Origin: Streptomyces sp. NBC_01197
GTDB lineage: Bacteria; Actinomycetota; Actinomycetes; Streptomycetales; Streptomycetaceae
Reading direction: 5' to 3'
Assembly (NCBI RefSeq): GCF_036010505.1
Contig: NZ_CP108569.1
Coordinates: 6,836,001 to 6,900,000 of the forward strand
Length of the DNA: 64,000 bases
Shown here: positions 16,207-25,069 of the stretch, in pieces
How the letters are laid out: each line of letters begins with the position of its first letter
Position numbering within the stretch: the first letter of the stretch is position 1
The notes under the pieces: model-generated
What the model saw: only the letters and a program-made list of their open reading frames with translations
What the model was told of the DNA's origin: nothing
Database searches by the model: none
Position numbers and translations under genes: made by a program

Positions 16207-17478
16207 TCATGCCTCCCTCGCCACCGCGCACACCGCACGGCAGATCCGTGCCACGTCCTGATCGCCGGTGACGTACGGCGGCATGGTGTAGACGAGATCG
16301 CGGAACGGCCGCAGCCAGACGCCCTCACGCACGGCCGCCCGGGTCGCCGCCGCCATGTCCACCTCGTGGTCCAGCTGGACGACCCCGATCGCACCGAGTA
16401 CCCGCACATCCCGGACGCCCGGCAGCTCCGCCGCCCCGGACAGACCGTCCAGCAGGGCAGTCTCCAGCCGTTTGACCTCCCGTTCCCAGTCCTGCCCGAG
16501 CAGCAGCCCGACCGAGGCGCAGGCCACCGCGGCGGCCAGCGGATTGCCCATGAACGTCGGCCCGTGCGCCAGCACAGGCACCTCGCCCCGCGCTATGCCC
16601 TCGGCCACCCGTGGGGTACAGAGCGTCGCCGCCATGGTCAGATAGCCCCCGGTCAGGGCCTTGCCGACACACATCACGTCCGGCGCGACCCCGGCGTGGT
16701 CCGCGGCGAAGAGCTTGCCCGTACGGCCGAAGCCGGTGGCGATCTCGTCGAAGACCAGCAGCACACCGTGCGCGTCGCACGCCTCGCGGAGCACCCGCAG
16801 ATACGCGGGGGAGTGGAAACGCATCCCGCCCGCGCCCTGGACCACCGGCTCCACGATCACCGCTGCCAGCTCATGCGCATGACGGCCGATCAGCTCATGG
16901 AGGTGGTCGGCGTACCCCTGCTCGTACTCCGCGGGCGGCGCGTCCGCGAAGACCTGCCGCGGCAGCACCCCCGACCACAGGTCGTGCATCCCGCCCTCGG
17001 GGTCGCACACCGACATGGGCTGCCAGGTGTCCCCGTGGTAGCCGCCCCGCCAGGTCAGCAGCCGCTGCTTGGCGGGACGGCCCACGGAGCGCCAGTACTG
17101 CAGGCACATCTTGACGGCGACCTCGACCGACACCGAACCCGAGTCGGAGAGGAACACATGCTGGAGCGGCTCCGGAGTGATCTCCACCAGCTTCGCCGCG
17201 AGCCGGACGGCGGGCTCATGGGTGAGCCCGCCGAACATCACATGGCTCATCCGGTCCAGCTGGCCGCGTGCGGCCTCGTTCAGCACCGGGTGGTTGTAGC
17301 CGTGGATCGCCGACCACCAGGACGACATGCCGTCCACCAGCTCACCCGTACCGGCGACCCGCAGCCGGACACCGGACGCCGACTCGACGAGCAGCGGCTC
17401 CTGCCGGCCGGGCATCGGTCCGTACGGGTGCCAGACATGGCGCCGGTCGAGTTCGAGCAGCTCGGCGGAGTCAGGCAT
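16207..17478 (-). CDS. bioA: Adenosylmethionine-8-amino-7-oxononanoate aminotransferase
   Basis: PLP enzyme converting KAPA to DAPA with SAM as amino donor. 423 residues. The PLP Lys is Lys273 in GKALTGG, preceded by the [11 protein letters not shown] segment; the BioA-specific substrate residues appear in [13 protein letters not shown] near residue 52 and in the Tyr/Arg loop [12 protein letters not shown]. Its first 8 bases overlap the end of bioB, and bioD starts 1 base after it. The ATG at 17478 is used because longer starts would run far into bioB. Confidence 0.95.
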   Translation of the reverse strand: MPDSAELLELDRRHVWHPYGPMPGRQEPLLVESASGVRLRVAGTGELVDGMSSWWSAIHGYNHPVLNEAARGQLDRMSHVMFGGLTHEPAVRLAAKLVEITPEPLQHVFLSDSGSVSVEVAVKMCLQYWRSVGRPAKQRLLTWRGGYHGDTWQPMSVCDPEGGMHDLWSGVLPRQVFADAPPAEYEQGYADHLHELIGRHAHELAAVIVEPVVQGAGGMRFHSPAYLRVLREACDAHGVLLVFDEIATGFGRTGKLFAADHAGVAPDVMCVGKALTGGYLTMAATLCTPRVAEGIARGEVPVLAHGPTFMGNPLAAAVACASVGLLLGQDWEREVKRLETALLDGLSGAAELPGVRDVRVLGAIGVVQLDHEVDMAAATRAAVREGVWLRPFRDLVYTMPPYVTGDQDVARICRAVCAVAREA

Positions 17479-18532
17479 TGGGCGCGAGATCCGTTCCGGC
17501 GCCCCTGCGGCGGACCGACACCAGGCCCTCGCGGTGTTCGGGCAGTGTCGTCGTGTCCGAGCCCTCCACCTCGAATCCGGCATCCGCGATCATGTCCAGG
17601 TCGGTCCGGCCCGCCTGGCCCTCACTCGTCAGATAGTCGCCGAGGAAGATGGAGTTGACGAGGTGCAGGGCGAGCGGCTGCAGGGAGCGCAGATGCACCT
17701 CGCGTCCGCCCGCCAGCCGTACTTCCGCGTCCGGACAGACGAACCGCACCATCGCCAGGATGCGCAGACACCGCTGTGGGGTCAGATGCCACTCCCCGGC
17801 CAGCGGGGTGCCCTCCATGGGGATCAGGAAGTTCACCGGCACCGAGTCGGGGTCGAGGGCGCGCAGCGCGAAGACCACGTCGACCAGGTCGGCGTCGCTC
17901 TCACCCATCCCCGCGATCAGCCCCGAGCAGGCCGAGAGACCGGCGGCCTGGGCGTGCTGGACCGTATCGACCCGGTCGGAGAAGTCGTGGGTGGTGCAGA
18001 TGTCGGCGTAGGTGGCCTCGGACGTGTTGAGATTGTGGTTGTACGCGTCGGCGCCCGCAGCCCGCAGCCGCTCCGCCTGGCCGTCCTTGAGCAGCCCGAG
18101 GCAGGCGCACACCTCGACGTCCTCGTTCTGCTCCTTGATCGCCTCGATCGTCTCCGATACGCGGTCGACATCGCGGTCCGTCGGCCCGCGGCCGCTGGCG
18201 ACCAGACAGACCCGCTTCGCCCCGCCCGCCACTCCGGCCGCAGCCGCCTTCGACGCCTCGTCCGGCTTCAGCCAGGTGTACTTGAGGATCTCCGCCTTGG
18301 AGCCCAGCCGCTGCGAGCAGTACGAGCAGTCCTCCGGGCAGAGGCCCGATTTGAGATTGACGAGATAGTTGAGCTTCACCCGCCGCCCGTACCACTTGCG
18401 GCGCACCTTTCCGGCCGCCGCCACCACGTCCAGCAGTTCGTCGTCGGTCGTCGCCAGCACGGCGAGAGCCTCTTCACGGGTCGGCAGTTCGCGCCGCAGC
18501 CCCTTGTCCACCAGCGTGTTCAGCAGGTCCAT
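17471..18532 (-). CDS. bioB: Biotin synthase
   Basis: Radical-SAM enzyme inserting sulfur into dethiobiotin. The 4Fe-4S motif CPEDCSYC uses Cys65, Cys69 and Cys72; the auxiliary 2Fe-2S cysteines lie in [16 protein letters not shown] and AYNHNLNTS contexts, followed by the conserved YNHNLNTS. 353 residues, slightly long, with a divergent C-terminal tail of ~30 residues. First gene of the bioB-bioA-bioD operon; the divergent bioF start is 143 bases away, so one control region can serve both sides. Confidence 0.95.
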   Translation of the reverse strand: MDLLNTLVDKGLRRELPTREEALAVLATTDDELLDVVAAAGKVRRKWYGRRVKLNYLVNLKSGLCPEDCSYCSQRLGSKAEILKYTWLKPDEASKAAAAGVAGGAKRVCLVASGRGPTDRDVDRVSETIEAIKEQNEDVEVCACLGLLKDGQAERLRAAGADAYNHNLNTSEATYADICTTHDFSDRVDTVQHAQAAGLSACSGLIAGMGESDADLVDVVFALRALDPDSVPVNFLIPMEGTPLAGEWHLTPQRCLRILAMVRFVCPDAEVRLAGGREVHLRSLQPLALHLVNSIFLGDYLTSEGQAGRTDLDMIADAGFEVEGSDTTTLPEHREGLVSVRRRGAGTDLAPNA

Positions 18533-18675
18533 AGGGGTGATCCTGGCCTACCGCACCGCCTCCGGCCAAGGAGGAACTGAACAACAGAGCAGCCCAGGGG
18601 TGTGTGTATTGCCACACCCTGACCCCGCATCGCCCCGGCTAGGGTCTGTGAACTGCCTACAAAAAGGGATCGACC
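18533..18675. promoter_or_regulatory. Divergent control region between bioB and bioF
   Basis: 143 bases containing both biotin promoters. A perfect inverted repeat, GGGTGTG (18598-18604) and CACACCC (18613-18619), sits near the centre with an 8-base loop. Two CTGAACA/GTGAACTG-like half-sites flank it near 18577 and 18647. In actinobacteria biotin genes are repressed by BioQ or by BirA-type regulators; I cannot say which site is used here. Confidence 0.45.
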
Positions 18676-19833
18676 ATGACTCCAGCCGTTCCCCGCGAGC
18701 CCTTCGAGTGGACCGACGCAGCGGCGCACCGCCGGGCGGAGGCCGGGCTGGTGCGCGCGCTCCGGCCGCGCGCCGCGTCCGCGGATGTGCTGGACCTCGC
18801 GAGCAACGACTACCTGGGGCTGAGCCGCCGAGCCGAGATCACCGGAGCCGCCGCCGATTCGGCCCGCCGCTGGGGTGCGGGCGCCACCGGGTCCCGGCTG
18901 GTCACCGGCTCCACCGCGCTCCACGCCGAACTGGAGCGGGAGCTGGCGGAGTTCAGCGGTTTCGAGGCGGCACTGGTCTTCTCCTCCGGATACGCGGCCA
19001 ACCTCGCCGTGCTCACCGCGCTGACCGGCCGTGACTCGCTGATCGTCTCGGACGCCGCCAACCACGCCTCGATCATCGACGGCTGCCGGCTCTCCAGAGC
19101 GGCGACCGAAGTCGTCCCGCACAGCGACCCCGAGGCCGTCGCCAAGGCGCTCGGCGCGTATGACGGCGGCCGGGCCGTCGCGGTCACCGACTCGGTCTTC
19201 TCGGTCGACGGCGACGCCGCGCCGCTGCCGGAGCTGGCCGAGGTCTGCCGTACGTACGGAGCGGCGCTGATCACGGACGACGCGCACGGATTCGGCGTGC
19301 TCGGCGACGGCGGACGCGGCGCCGTGCACGCGGCGGGACTCGCGGGCGCTCCCGACGTGGTCTCCACGGTCACCCTGTCGAAGTCGCTCGGCAGTCAGGG
19401 CGGCGCGGTGCTCGGGCCCGCCCGGGTCATCGACCATCTGATCAACGAGGCACGCCCGTTCATCTTCGACACCGGCCTGGCGCCCGCGGCGGCGGGCGCC
19501 GCGCTGGCGAGCCTGCGGCTGCTGCGTGACGATCCCCTGCTCGCCGGCCGCACCCGTACGGTGGCGCACACCCTGCACACACGTCTGACCGCGGGGGGAC
19601 TCAGCGCGGTACGCCCGCAGGCCGCTGTCGTCTCCGTCCTCGCGCCCTCGCCCCTGCAGGCGGTGCGCTGGGCGGCCGACTGCCGTGCGGCGGGTCTCGT
19701 GGTCGGCTGCTTCCGTCCGCCTTCGGTGCCGGACGGCATCTCACGGCTGCGGCTCACCGCACGCGCCGACCTGACGGCCGAACAGATCGAGTGGGCGGTG
19801 GACACGGTGCTGCGGACCGCGCCCACCGGATGA
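18676..19833 (+). CDS. bioF: 8-Amino-7-oxononanoate synthase
   Basis: Condenses pimeloyl thioester with alanine to give KAPA, the first ring-carbon step of biotin synthesis. PLP enzyme, 385 residues. The Schiff-base Lys is Lys236 in TLSKSLGSQGG; DDAHGFGVLG carries the PLP-stacking Asp/His and SNDYLGLS is the N-terminal motif of the alpha-oxoamine synthase family. It diverges from bioB-bioA-bioD. The stop is followed 42 bases later by the convergent DUF397 gene. Confidence 0.95.
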   Translation: MTPAVPREPFEWTDAAAHRRAEAGLVRALRPRAASADVLDLASNDYLGLSRRAEITGAAADSARRWGAGATGSRLVTGSTALHAELERELAEFSGFEAALVFSSGYAANLAVLTALTGRDSLIVSDAANHASIIDGCRLSRAATEVVPHSDPEAVAKALGAYDGGRAVAVTDSVFSVDGDAAPLPELAEVCRTYGAALITDDAHGFGVLGDGGRGAVHAAGLAGAPDVVSTVTLSKSLGSQGGAVLGPARVIDHLINEARPFIFDTGLAPAAAGAALASLRLLRDDPLLAGRTRTVAHTLHTRLTAGGLSAVRPQAAVVSVLAPSPLQAVRWAADCRAAGLVVGCFRPPSVPDGISRLRLTARADLTAEQIEWAVDTVLRTAPTG

Positions 19834-19875
19834 CGGGCATCCGCTGCCGTTCTCTGCTGCCCGCCGATCCGCTGA

Positions 19876-20133
19876 TCAACGGCTCGCCGTGCCGGGCCCC
19901 CCGGTGCCCGGCACTGCGGCTTCGGGCACCGAGGCCAGGAAGCAGGTCCAGGCGCCTGCTTCGAAGAGCAGCGCAGGGTGGTTCACGCGCTTGGAGTCAC
20001 GTACGGCCAGCAGACCGCTGTCGAGTAACGCGGCCTCGACACAGTTGTTCATTCCGGTGCTGCGGCTGCTGCGCCGCCACCGCGCGCCGTTCAGAGAAGT
20101 ACTGGAAGGGACGTTCGCAGGACGTGCGGACAT
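19876..20133 (-). CDS. DUF397 domain protein, TTA-containing
   Basis: 85 residues. The DUF397 core is visible: WRRSSRSTGMNNCVEAA, then LLAVRDSKRVNHPALLFEAGAWTCFLA. DUF397 proteins typically sit beside an XRE/DUF5753 regulator, as here, and are thought to form a toxin-antitoxin-like or developmental control pair. An in-frame TTA (bases 20026-20028, Leu) predicts dependence on the bldA tRNA. GGGAGG precedes the ATG by 6 bases. A MITE-like element lies directly upstream and separates it from its regulator gene. Confidence 0.85.
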   Translation of the reverse strand: MSARPANVPSSTSLNGARWRRSSRSTGMNNCVEAALLDSGLLAVRDSKRVNHPALLFEAGAWTCFLASVPEAAVPGTGGPGTASR

Positions 20134-20143
20134 GGTGCCTCCC

Positions 20144-20309
20144 TAAGGGCTGTCCCGCAATTCCCGGCGGGCGCGCGACGACAGCTACGGCACCTCGCCG
20201 CGTTGTCGGAACGTCCACATACATCCAGTATGCGGACGTCCCTCCGCCTTGCGATGCACCGCATCTGTCGCCGCGCGCTGATCCACCAGGAATTGCGGGA
20301 CAGCCCTTA
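20144..20309. mobile_element. MITE-like element, 166 bp, with 21-bp perfect terminal inverted repeats
   Basis: The ends are perfect inverted copies: left 20144-20164 and right 20289-20309; the right end reads GGAATTGCGGGACAGCCCTT plus A. Inside, 20171-20184 pairs with 20265-20278 at 13 of 14 bases and 20211-20222 pairs with 20228-20239 at 11 of 12 around a 5-base loop, so the whole element folds into one long hairpin. TA at both tips could be a duplicated TA target. It has no reading frame of its own. It supplies the TAA stop of the XRE regulator and ends 2 bases before the DUF397 ribosome-binding site. Confidence 0.85.
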
Positions 20310-21164
20310 GACGCCGTCACCGATCCCGGCGATGAGATCCAACGATTCCTGCTGTGAAAGAGCCCGCGCCTGGATCCTGCGGAACGCGGCGCTGTACGCC
20401 TTGAGTTCTTCTTTCCGTTCCAGATAACGGCTACTCATCAAATGGTCGAGAACGACCACATCCAAATCAATGATGTTCGAAAAAGAGAAGATTGTGAAAG
20501 AGCCAGTGAGTCCGAGGTGCGCTCCGGCGGCGAACGGCATGACCTGCAACCGCACATGAGGCAGCCGGGCGACCTCCCGTACATGCCGTAACTGCTCCGC
20601 CATCACCCCGCGCCCGCCGATCCGGCGGTGCAGGGCCGCCTCGTCGACGACCGCGCTCAGCTCCAGCGGCGGATCCGCGTCCAGTACCCGCTGCCGTGCC
20701 AGCCGCACATCGACCAGCGAGTCCACGGTCCGGGCCGGCAGCCCGTCGAGCGAGGCCCGGGTGACCGCCTTCGCGTAGCCGGGCGTCTGCAGCAGGCCGG
20801 GCACCACGGATGTCTCGAAGGTGTGCGCCGTGCACGCCTGGGCCTCCAGCCTGATGAAGTCCCGGTACTGGGCGGGCAGCAGCCGCCGGTAGGTGTGCCA
20901 CCAGCCGGCGCTCTCGTCGGCTCCCGCGCCGCACAGCGCCTCCAGGAGTTCGCGCTGCGCCGCGTCCCGCACGCCGTACGCATCGAGCAGCAGGGCCACA
21001 TCGGACGACCTCACACCACTGCGCCCGGTCTCGATCCTGCTCACCTTCGACTGGTGCCAGCCCGCGAGCCCGGCCGCCGCCGCACTGGTCAGACCAGCCA
21101 GGACACGCAGCCGGCGCAGCTCGGCACCGAGTTTGACGCGGCGCACCGCGGGGCTGCTCCGCAC
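20307..21164 (-). CDS. XRE-family regulator with DUF5753 domain, TTA-containing
   Basis: 285 residues. N-terminal Cro/CI helix-turn-helix (about 10-65, with LAGWHQSKVSRIETGRSGV) followed by a DUF5753 (Scr1-like) domain of about 200 residues including SVVPGLLQTPGYA. Pairs with the downstream DUF397 gene. An in-frame TTA codon at 20589-20591 (Leu in AEQLRHVRE) makes it a predicted bldA target like its partner. The TAA stop falls inside a MITE-like terminal repeat, so the last residues may have been changed by that insertion. The ATPase gene to the right is divergent. Confidence 0.9.
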   Translation of the reverse strand: MRSSPAVRRVKLGAELRRLRVLAGLTSAAAAGLAGWHQSKVSRIETGRSGVRSSDVALLLDAYGVRDAAQRELLEALCGAGADESAGWWHTYRRLLPAQYRDFIRLEAQACTAHTFETSVVPGLLQTPGYAKAVTRASLDGLPARTVDSLVDVRLARQRVLDADPPLELSAVVDEAALHRRIGGRGVMAEQLRHVREVARLPHVRLQVMPFAAGAHLGLTGSFTIFSFSNIIDLDVVVLDHLMSSRYLERKEELKAYSAAFRRIQARALSQQESLDLIAGIGDGV

Positions 21165-21397
21165 CGCGTTCTCCCTCCGGTCGGCCGTTTCTGCAAACGT
21201 GCCATTCCGGCCGTCAAATACGGTCTTCCGTCGCAGAGTTCATCACTTTGAGCGACAGATATATGCACTTCTTTGTGGATGGTCGGTGCTGCGGTCACTA
21301 TGAGTGTCACGCTCGCACGAAGCGCCACCTGAGGCCGTCTCGAAGTGCATCCGTCACGAGATCCGCGCCGGCAGCGGTGGGAAAGGGACAGGCCGTC

Positions 21398-21829
21398 ATG
21401 GCAGACCACCAGGAAGCTTCAGTTACGCTGCCGAGCGAGCCGGCTTCGGTCCCGGCCGCCCGGACGTTCGTGGCCCGTGTGCTCACCGGCTGGGGGCTGT
21501 CCCCCGACGCGGAGCTGGCGGACACCATCCGGCTGATCGTCTCGGAGCTCGCGACCAACGCGGTGCAGCACACTTTCGGCACGTCCCCCACCTTCACGGT
21601 GCAGGCCGTCCTGGAGCGTGACGAGCGGCTGTGCGTCGGCGTCACCGACAGCCATCCGCGCTGGCCCCAGCGGCTGCCCGCTGCGGTGCAGCAGGACAAC
21701 GGCCGGGGCATGGTCATCATCCGCTGGCTGGCGGCCGAGAACGGCGGCCGGCTGTCGGTGACCCCGACCCGGGACGGCGGGAAGACCGTCTGGATCGCCC
21801 TGCCCTGGACCGCCATGGTCCAGGGCTGA
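21398..21829 (+). CDS. Anti-sigma-factor-type ATP-binding protein (HATPase)
   Basis: 143-residue GHKL ATPase of the RsbW/SpoIIAB type, widely multiplied in Streptomyces. N-box ELATNAVQH at about 50-58 and G-box NGRGMVII near 105; no phosphoacceptor or sensor domain. Such proteins bind sigma factors or anti-anti-sigma factors. It is divergent from the XRE/DUF5753 gene, a common arrangement with DUF397 loci. The ATG at 21398 begins MADHQEASVT; an upstream start would add ~50 residues lacking the fold. Confidence 0.85.
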   Translation: MADHQEASVTLPSEPASVPAARTFVARVLTGWGLSPDAELADTIRLIVSELATNAVQHTFGTSPTFTVQAVLERDERLCVGVTDSHPRWPQRLPAAVQQDNGRGMVIIRWLAAENGGRLSVTPTRDGGKTVWIALPWTAMVQG

Positions 21830-21852
21830 ACGAACCCGCTGTACCGTCGGCT

Positions 21853-22326
21853 TCAGCCCACCCGGCCGTACCAGACGCTGTGGGACCAGATCTTCTCCAG
21901 CCTGACCACCGCGCCCGTCTTGGGGGAGTGCCAGATCTTCCCGTGGCCGGCGTAGATACCGACGTGGTAGACGCTCCGGCCGTAGTGGAAGAACACCAGG
22001 TCGCCGCGGTGCCGACCCCATGGCGGGATATGGCGTACGCGGTTGTACTGCGCCTGGGCGGTGCGGGGCAGTTGTTTGCCCGCCTGTTTGTACGAGTAGA
22101 GCGTCAGCCCCGAGCAGTCGAACCGGGACGGTCCTGCCGCCCCCCACTGATAGGGCGAGCCCTTCTTCGAGGCCGCGATCTGCACGGCCTCGGCGGCGTG
22201 CGCGGCGGCCTGTGCCTCCGTGGTGGCGCCCGGTGCCAGAGAGGTCCCCGCGACAGCGGCGAGCGCGAGGGCCGAGGCTGTACCGGCCCGGGTGAGCAGA
22301 GACGGGATATGAATCTGCGCAGTCAT
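21853..22326 (-). CDS. Secreted NlpC/P60-family peptidoglycan hydrolase
   Basis: 157 residues. Signal peptide about 1-40 (IPSLLTRAG, Ala-rich core, cleavage around AQA-AA). The NlpC/P60 cysteine peptidase domain follows: nucleophile Cys71 in RFDCSGL, His121 in YHVGIYAG and polar third residue His133. The family cleaves D-Glu-mDAP links in peptide stems. It is preceded by a ydaO-type riboswitch, so its expression should fall when c-di-AMP is high, as for other actinobacterial wall hydrolases. A purine-rich GAAGGG precedes the ATG. Confidence 0.9.
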   Translation of the reverse strand: MTAQIHIPSLLTRAGTASALALAAVAGTSLAPGATTEAQAAAHAAEAVQIAASKKGSPYQWGAAGPSRFDCSGLTLYSYKQAGKQLPRTAQAQYNRVRHIPPWGRHRGDLVFFHYGRSVYHVGIYAGHGKIWHSPKTGAVVRLEKIWSHSVWYGRVG

Positions 22327-22339
22327 GCGCAACCCTTCG

Positions 22340-22470
22340 CAAACCGCCTGTGAAGGATGACCTGTCGGGTTCGGGCCGGCGAAGTTTGCCCGGCCGCCCG
22401 GCGGGGTGACCGACTGATCAAGTCGGCCGTCCCGCCAGGCGGCTTCACCCCGAGGGGCGACGTCGCTGTC
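22340..22470 (-). promoter_or_regulatory. c-di-AMP (ydaO-yuaA) riboswitch
   Basis: The leader of the NlpC/P60 gene holds the class's conserved blocks. On the minus strand CTCGGGGTGAAGCCG lies near the 5' side and CCCGAACCCGACAGGTCATC near the 3' side, followed by TTCACAGGCGG closing the P1 stem with an upstream CGCC. Known ydaO RNAs sense cyclic di-AMP and mostly switch off wall-remodelling genes such as NlpC/P60 and rpf. Limits are approximate; about 14 bases separate it from the ATG. Confidence 0.85.
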
Positions 22471-22479
22471 GCCCCGGAC

Positions 22480-23251
22480 TGCCTGGGTCCTCCACTCCTG
22501 CCGATCCACTCGTGTCGACCAGACATCCGGGTACGGCGGCAGGACTCGGCGTCCGCCCGGACCGCCCCGCCGTGGTGGCGGGGGCTTGTCGTCTCCCGGA
22601 TCTTCACCCATGGCATGGCGGATTTCCGGCTTACCGCGCCGATTTGTGATGATTCGGGGGCACTGGCCTGTTCGAGTGGATGCCACCGGCGCCGGGCCGG
22701 GGATTCCGCCGGCGCACGGCCCTCACCTGGGGCGCAGCAGGGGCGCCGGGCCGAGTGCGGGCGCGGTGCGCAACTCGGCGCTGCCACTGGATCTCCGCGT
22801 GTCTACGCCTTCCGGGGGGCGCCCATCGGTGTACTGGCAATCGCACGAAAGACGGATCCGGGTCCGGTTTCCCCCATGCAAGGCACCGCGCGGATGCCGT
22901 GCGAAGGCGTCGTGGTCCGGGCGTCGGTGATGTCGGCACGCCCGCAGCAGGGTTGACGCACCGTCCGCCCCGTCGTGCGCCCTGAGGCGGCGAGTTCACC
23001 GTAATCGGCAACTCGGTCCAGGCCGTTCCGAGTTCACCTGCGCCCGGTCAACTTCTCCACCCCCGTTCCGCGTTGACTGCCAGCGGTCATCCGCGCGCGT
23101 TGCACCGCTCACCGGGACCGGTCTCACCGCATTTCGGGTTGGCAAAGAACGCTCATGCACCCTGTTGTCAGGGACCGTTCACAAGAAAGGATCCCCGGTA
23201 CGTACTGGAGAGCGCCGGACGAACGGCGCTTCGCACAGGGGGAGGTACCAC
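22480..23251. other. Long divergent intergenic region, no convincing gene
   Basis: About 770 bases between the riboswitch and the secreted peptidase. Open frames of 100-200 codons exist on both strands but lack normal codon bias, family motifs and ribosome-binding sites. The right end should contain the peptidase promoter (TTGGCA near 23139). The left end should contain the promoter of the riboswitch RNA. Confidence 0.5.
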
Positions 23252-24829
23252 GTGAGACGCACCGCAGTGCTCGGCTCGGCCGGCGCTCTGGCCGCGGCGA
23301 CTCTCATAGCGGGCGCCATGGCGGCGCCGTCGGCCACCGCCGACGGCCGCGGCCACGCAGGCCCGGAGGCGCACGGCGTGGCCGCGGCCGCCGCGCGGGC
23401 GGCGAAGGCGGGGATCGACTGGCGGGACTGTCCTGCGGACTGGGCCCTCGCGAAGCCGATCCAGTGCGGCTGGGTGACCGTGCCGGTCGACTACGCGCAC
23501 CCGGACGGCCGGACAATCGAGCTCGCGGTGGACCGGGCCCTGAGCTCCGGCACCAAGTCGCAGCGGCAGGGCTCCCTCGTCTACAACCCCGGAGGCCCCG
23601 GCGCTTCGGGCATGCGCTTCCCCGCCAGGTCCACCACCGGGAGCGCGCTCTGGGTCAACACCGCCAAGGCATACGACTTCGTGGGGTTCGACCCGCGCGG
23701 TGTGGGCCACTCGGCGCCGGTCTCCTGCATGGACCCGCAGAAGTACGTCAGCGCCCCCAAGGCCGATCCGGTCCCGGACCGCGAGGCCGACAAGCAGGTC
23801 CAGCGCAAGCTCGCGGCGCAGTACGCGGACGGCTGCGAGCAGCGCAGCGGTGCGATGCTGCCGTACCTCACGACGCCGAACACGGCGCGCGACCTCGACG
23901 TCATCAGGGCGGCGCTCGGCGAGAAGAAACTCAACTACCTGGGAGTCTCCTACGGCACCTATCTCGGCGCCGTGTACGGAACGCTCTTCCCGGGTCATGT
24001 CCGCCGCATGATCGTGGACAGTGTCGTCGACCCGAAGCAGTCGAACATCTGGTACCAGGCCAACCTCAACCAGGACGTCGCCTTCCAGGGCCGCTGGAAC
24101 GACTGGCAGAACTGGGTCGCCGCCAACGACGCCGCCTTCCACATCGGGAAGACGGCGGCGGCCGTCGAGCAGCAGTGGGTGAAGCTGCGGGCCACGGCGA
24201 AGAAGCGTCCGATCGGCGGGGTCGTGGGGCCGGCCGAACTGCTCGGGTTCTTCCAGAACGCCCCGTACTACGACTCCTCCTGGGCGCCGGTCGCCAAGGC
24301 CTGGAGCCAGTACCTCGCTGGTGATCCGCAGCCGCTGATCAAGGCAGCGGGGCCCGATATGTCGGACACCGCGGGCAATATCTCCGCCGAGAACGGCACA
24401 GCCGTCTACACAGCGGTCGAGTGCGCCGACGCCAAGTGGCCGACCGACTGGCGGACATGGGACCGGGACAACACCCGGCTCAACAAGGACTACCCGTTCC
24501 TCACCTGGTCCAACGCCTGGATGAACCTGCCGTGTGCCACCTGGCCCGCGAAGCAGCAGACCCCGGTGAACGTCCACACGGGCAAGGGGCTCCCGCCGGT
24601 GCTGATCGTGCAGTCGACCCGCGACGCGGCCACGCCGTTCCCGGGCGCGGTCGACCTGCACCAGCGCTTCAAGGGCTCCCGTCTCATCATCGAGAAGGGC
24701 GCCGGATCGCACGGGGTGACCGGTCTGGTCAATCCGTGTATCAACACCCGGGTGGACAGCTATCTGCTCACCGGCAGCACCGACCGCCACGATGTGACGT
24801 GCGCCCCGCACGCCACACCGACGCCGTAA
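23252..24829 (+). CDS. Secreted tripeptidyl aminopeptidase-type alpha/beta hydrolase
   Basis: 525 residues with a GTG start 8 bases after GGAGG. Signal peptide ~1-30 (VLGSAGALAAATLIAGAMA). The TAP/SlpD-E family architecture is complete: nucleophile Ser233 in GVSYGTYLG, oxyanion segment YNPGGPGASG, Asp458 in STRDAATP and His487 in GSHGV. The family removes tripeptides from protein N-termini outside the cell or processes secreted proteins. Conserved cysteine pairs are present (CPADW/CGW; ECAD/CATW). It stands alone. Confidence 0.93.
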   Translation: MRRTAVLGSAGALAAATLIAGAMAAPSATADGRGHAGPEAHGVAAAAARAAKAGIDWRDCPADWALAKPIQCGWVTVPVDYAHPDGRTIELAVDRALSSGTKSQRQGSLVYNPGGPGASGMRFPARSTTGSALWVNTAKAYDFVGFDPRGVGHSAPVSCMDPQKYVSAPKADPVPDREADKQVQRKLAAQYADGCEQRSGAMLPYLTTPNTARDLDVIRAALGEKKLNYLGVSYGTYLGAVYGTLFPGHVRRMIVDSVVDPKQSNIWYQANLNQDVAFQGRWNDWQNWVAANDAAFHIGKTAAAVEQQWVKLRATAKKRPIGGVVGPAELLGFFQNAPYYDSSWAPVAKAWSQYLAGDPQPLIKAAGPDMSDTAGNISAENGTAVYTAVECADAKWPTDWRTWDRDNTRLNKDYPFLTWSNAWMNLPCATWPAKQQTPVNVHTGKGLPPVLIVQSTRDAATPFPGAVDLHQRFKGSRLIIEKGAGSHGVTGLVNPCINTRVDSYLLTGSTDRHDVTCAPHATPTP

Positions 24830-25056
24830 CAGCCCACGCTGGGGGGCCGCGTGGTCAGCGGCTCCCCCAGCCAGGCATCCTCCGCCGCGTAGTCGAAGAG
24901 ATCGAGATGCGGGTCGTAGGTCTTCGCCATCGCTGGGAAGGCCTCGCGCCAGTCCCGGCCCCGGAGCCGGTCAGTGATCCACTCCACGGTCGCGGGCAGC
25001 GAACCGCCGCCGACGCCACGGCCGTGCTCCGGTCCGGGCCAGACGGTTCTGCCCAC
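24760..25056 (-). CDS. Unrecognised ORF, possibly a truncated gene
   Basis: 98 residues starting at GTG 25056, 13 bases after the PlsC stop. The middle (SLPATVEWITDRLRGRDWRE and AFPAMAKTYDPHLDLFDY) has strong Streptomyces codon bias and looks like real protein. The last ~25 codons overlap the 3' end of the convergent peptidase in antisense and look less natural, so the original stop may be lost. No family recognised. It could be a short real gene or the tail of a decayed one. Confidence 0.35.
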   Translation of the reverse strand: MGRTVWPGPEHGRGVGGGSLPATVEWITDRLRGRDWREAFPAMAKTYDPHLDLFDYAAEDAWLGEPLTTRPPSVGCYGVGVACGAHVTSWRSVLPVSR

Positions 25057-25069
25057 AGCCGATCCGGTG

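Noticed and set aside
15331..17658. Plus-strand frame across the biotin operon
   Set aside because: Antisense shadow of bioD and bioA; no motifs.
22357..22956. Plus-strand frame of about 200 codons upstream of the peptidase
   Set aside because: It crosses the riboswitch, lacks a ribosome-binding site and has poor codon bias.
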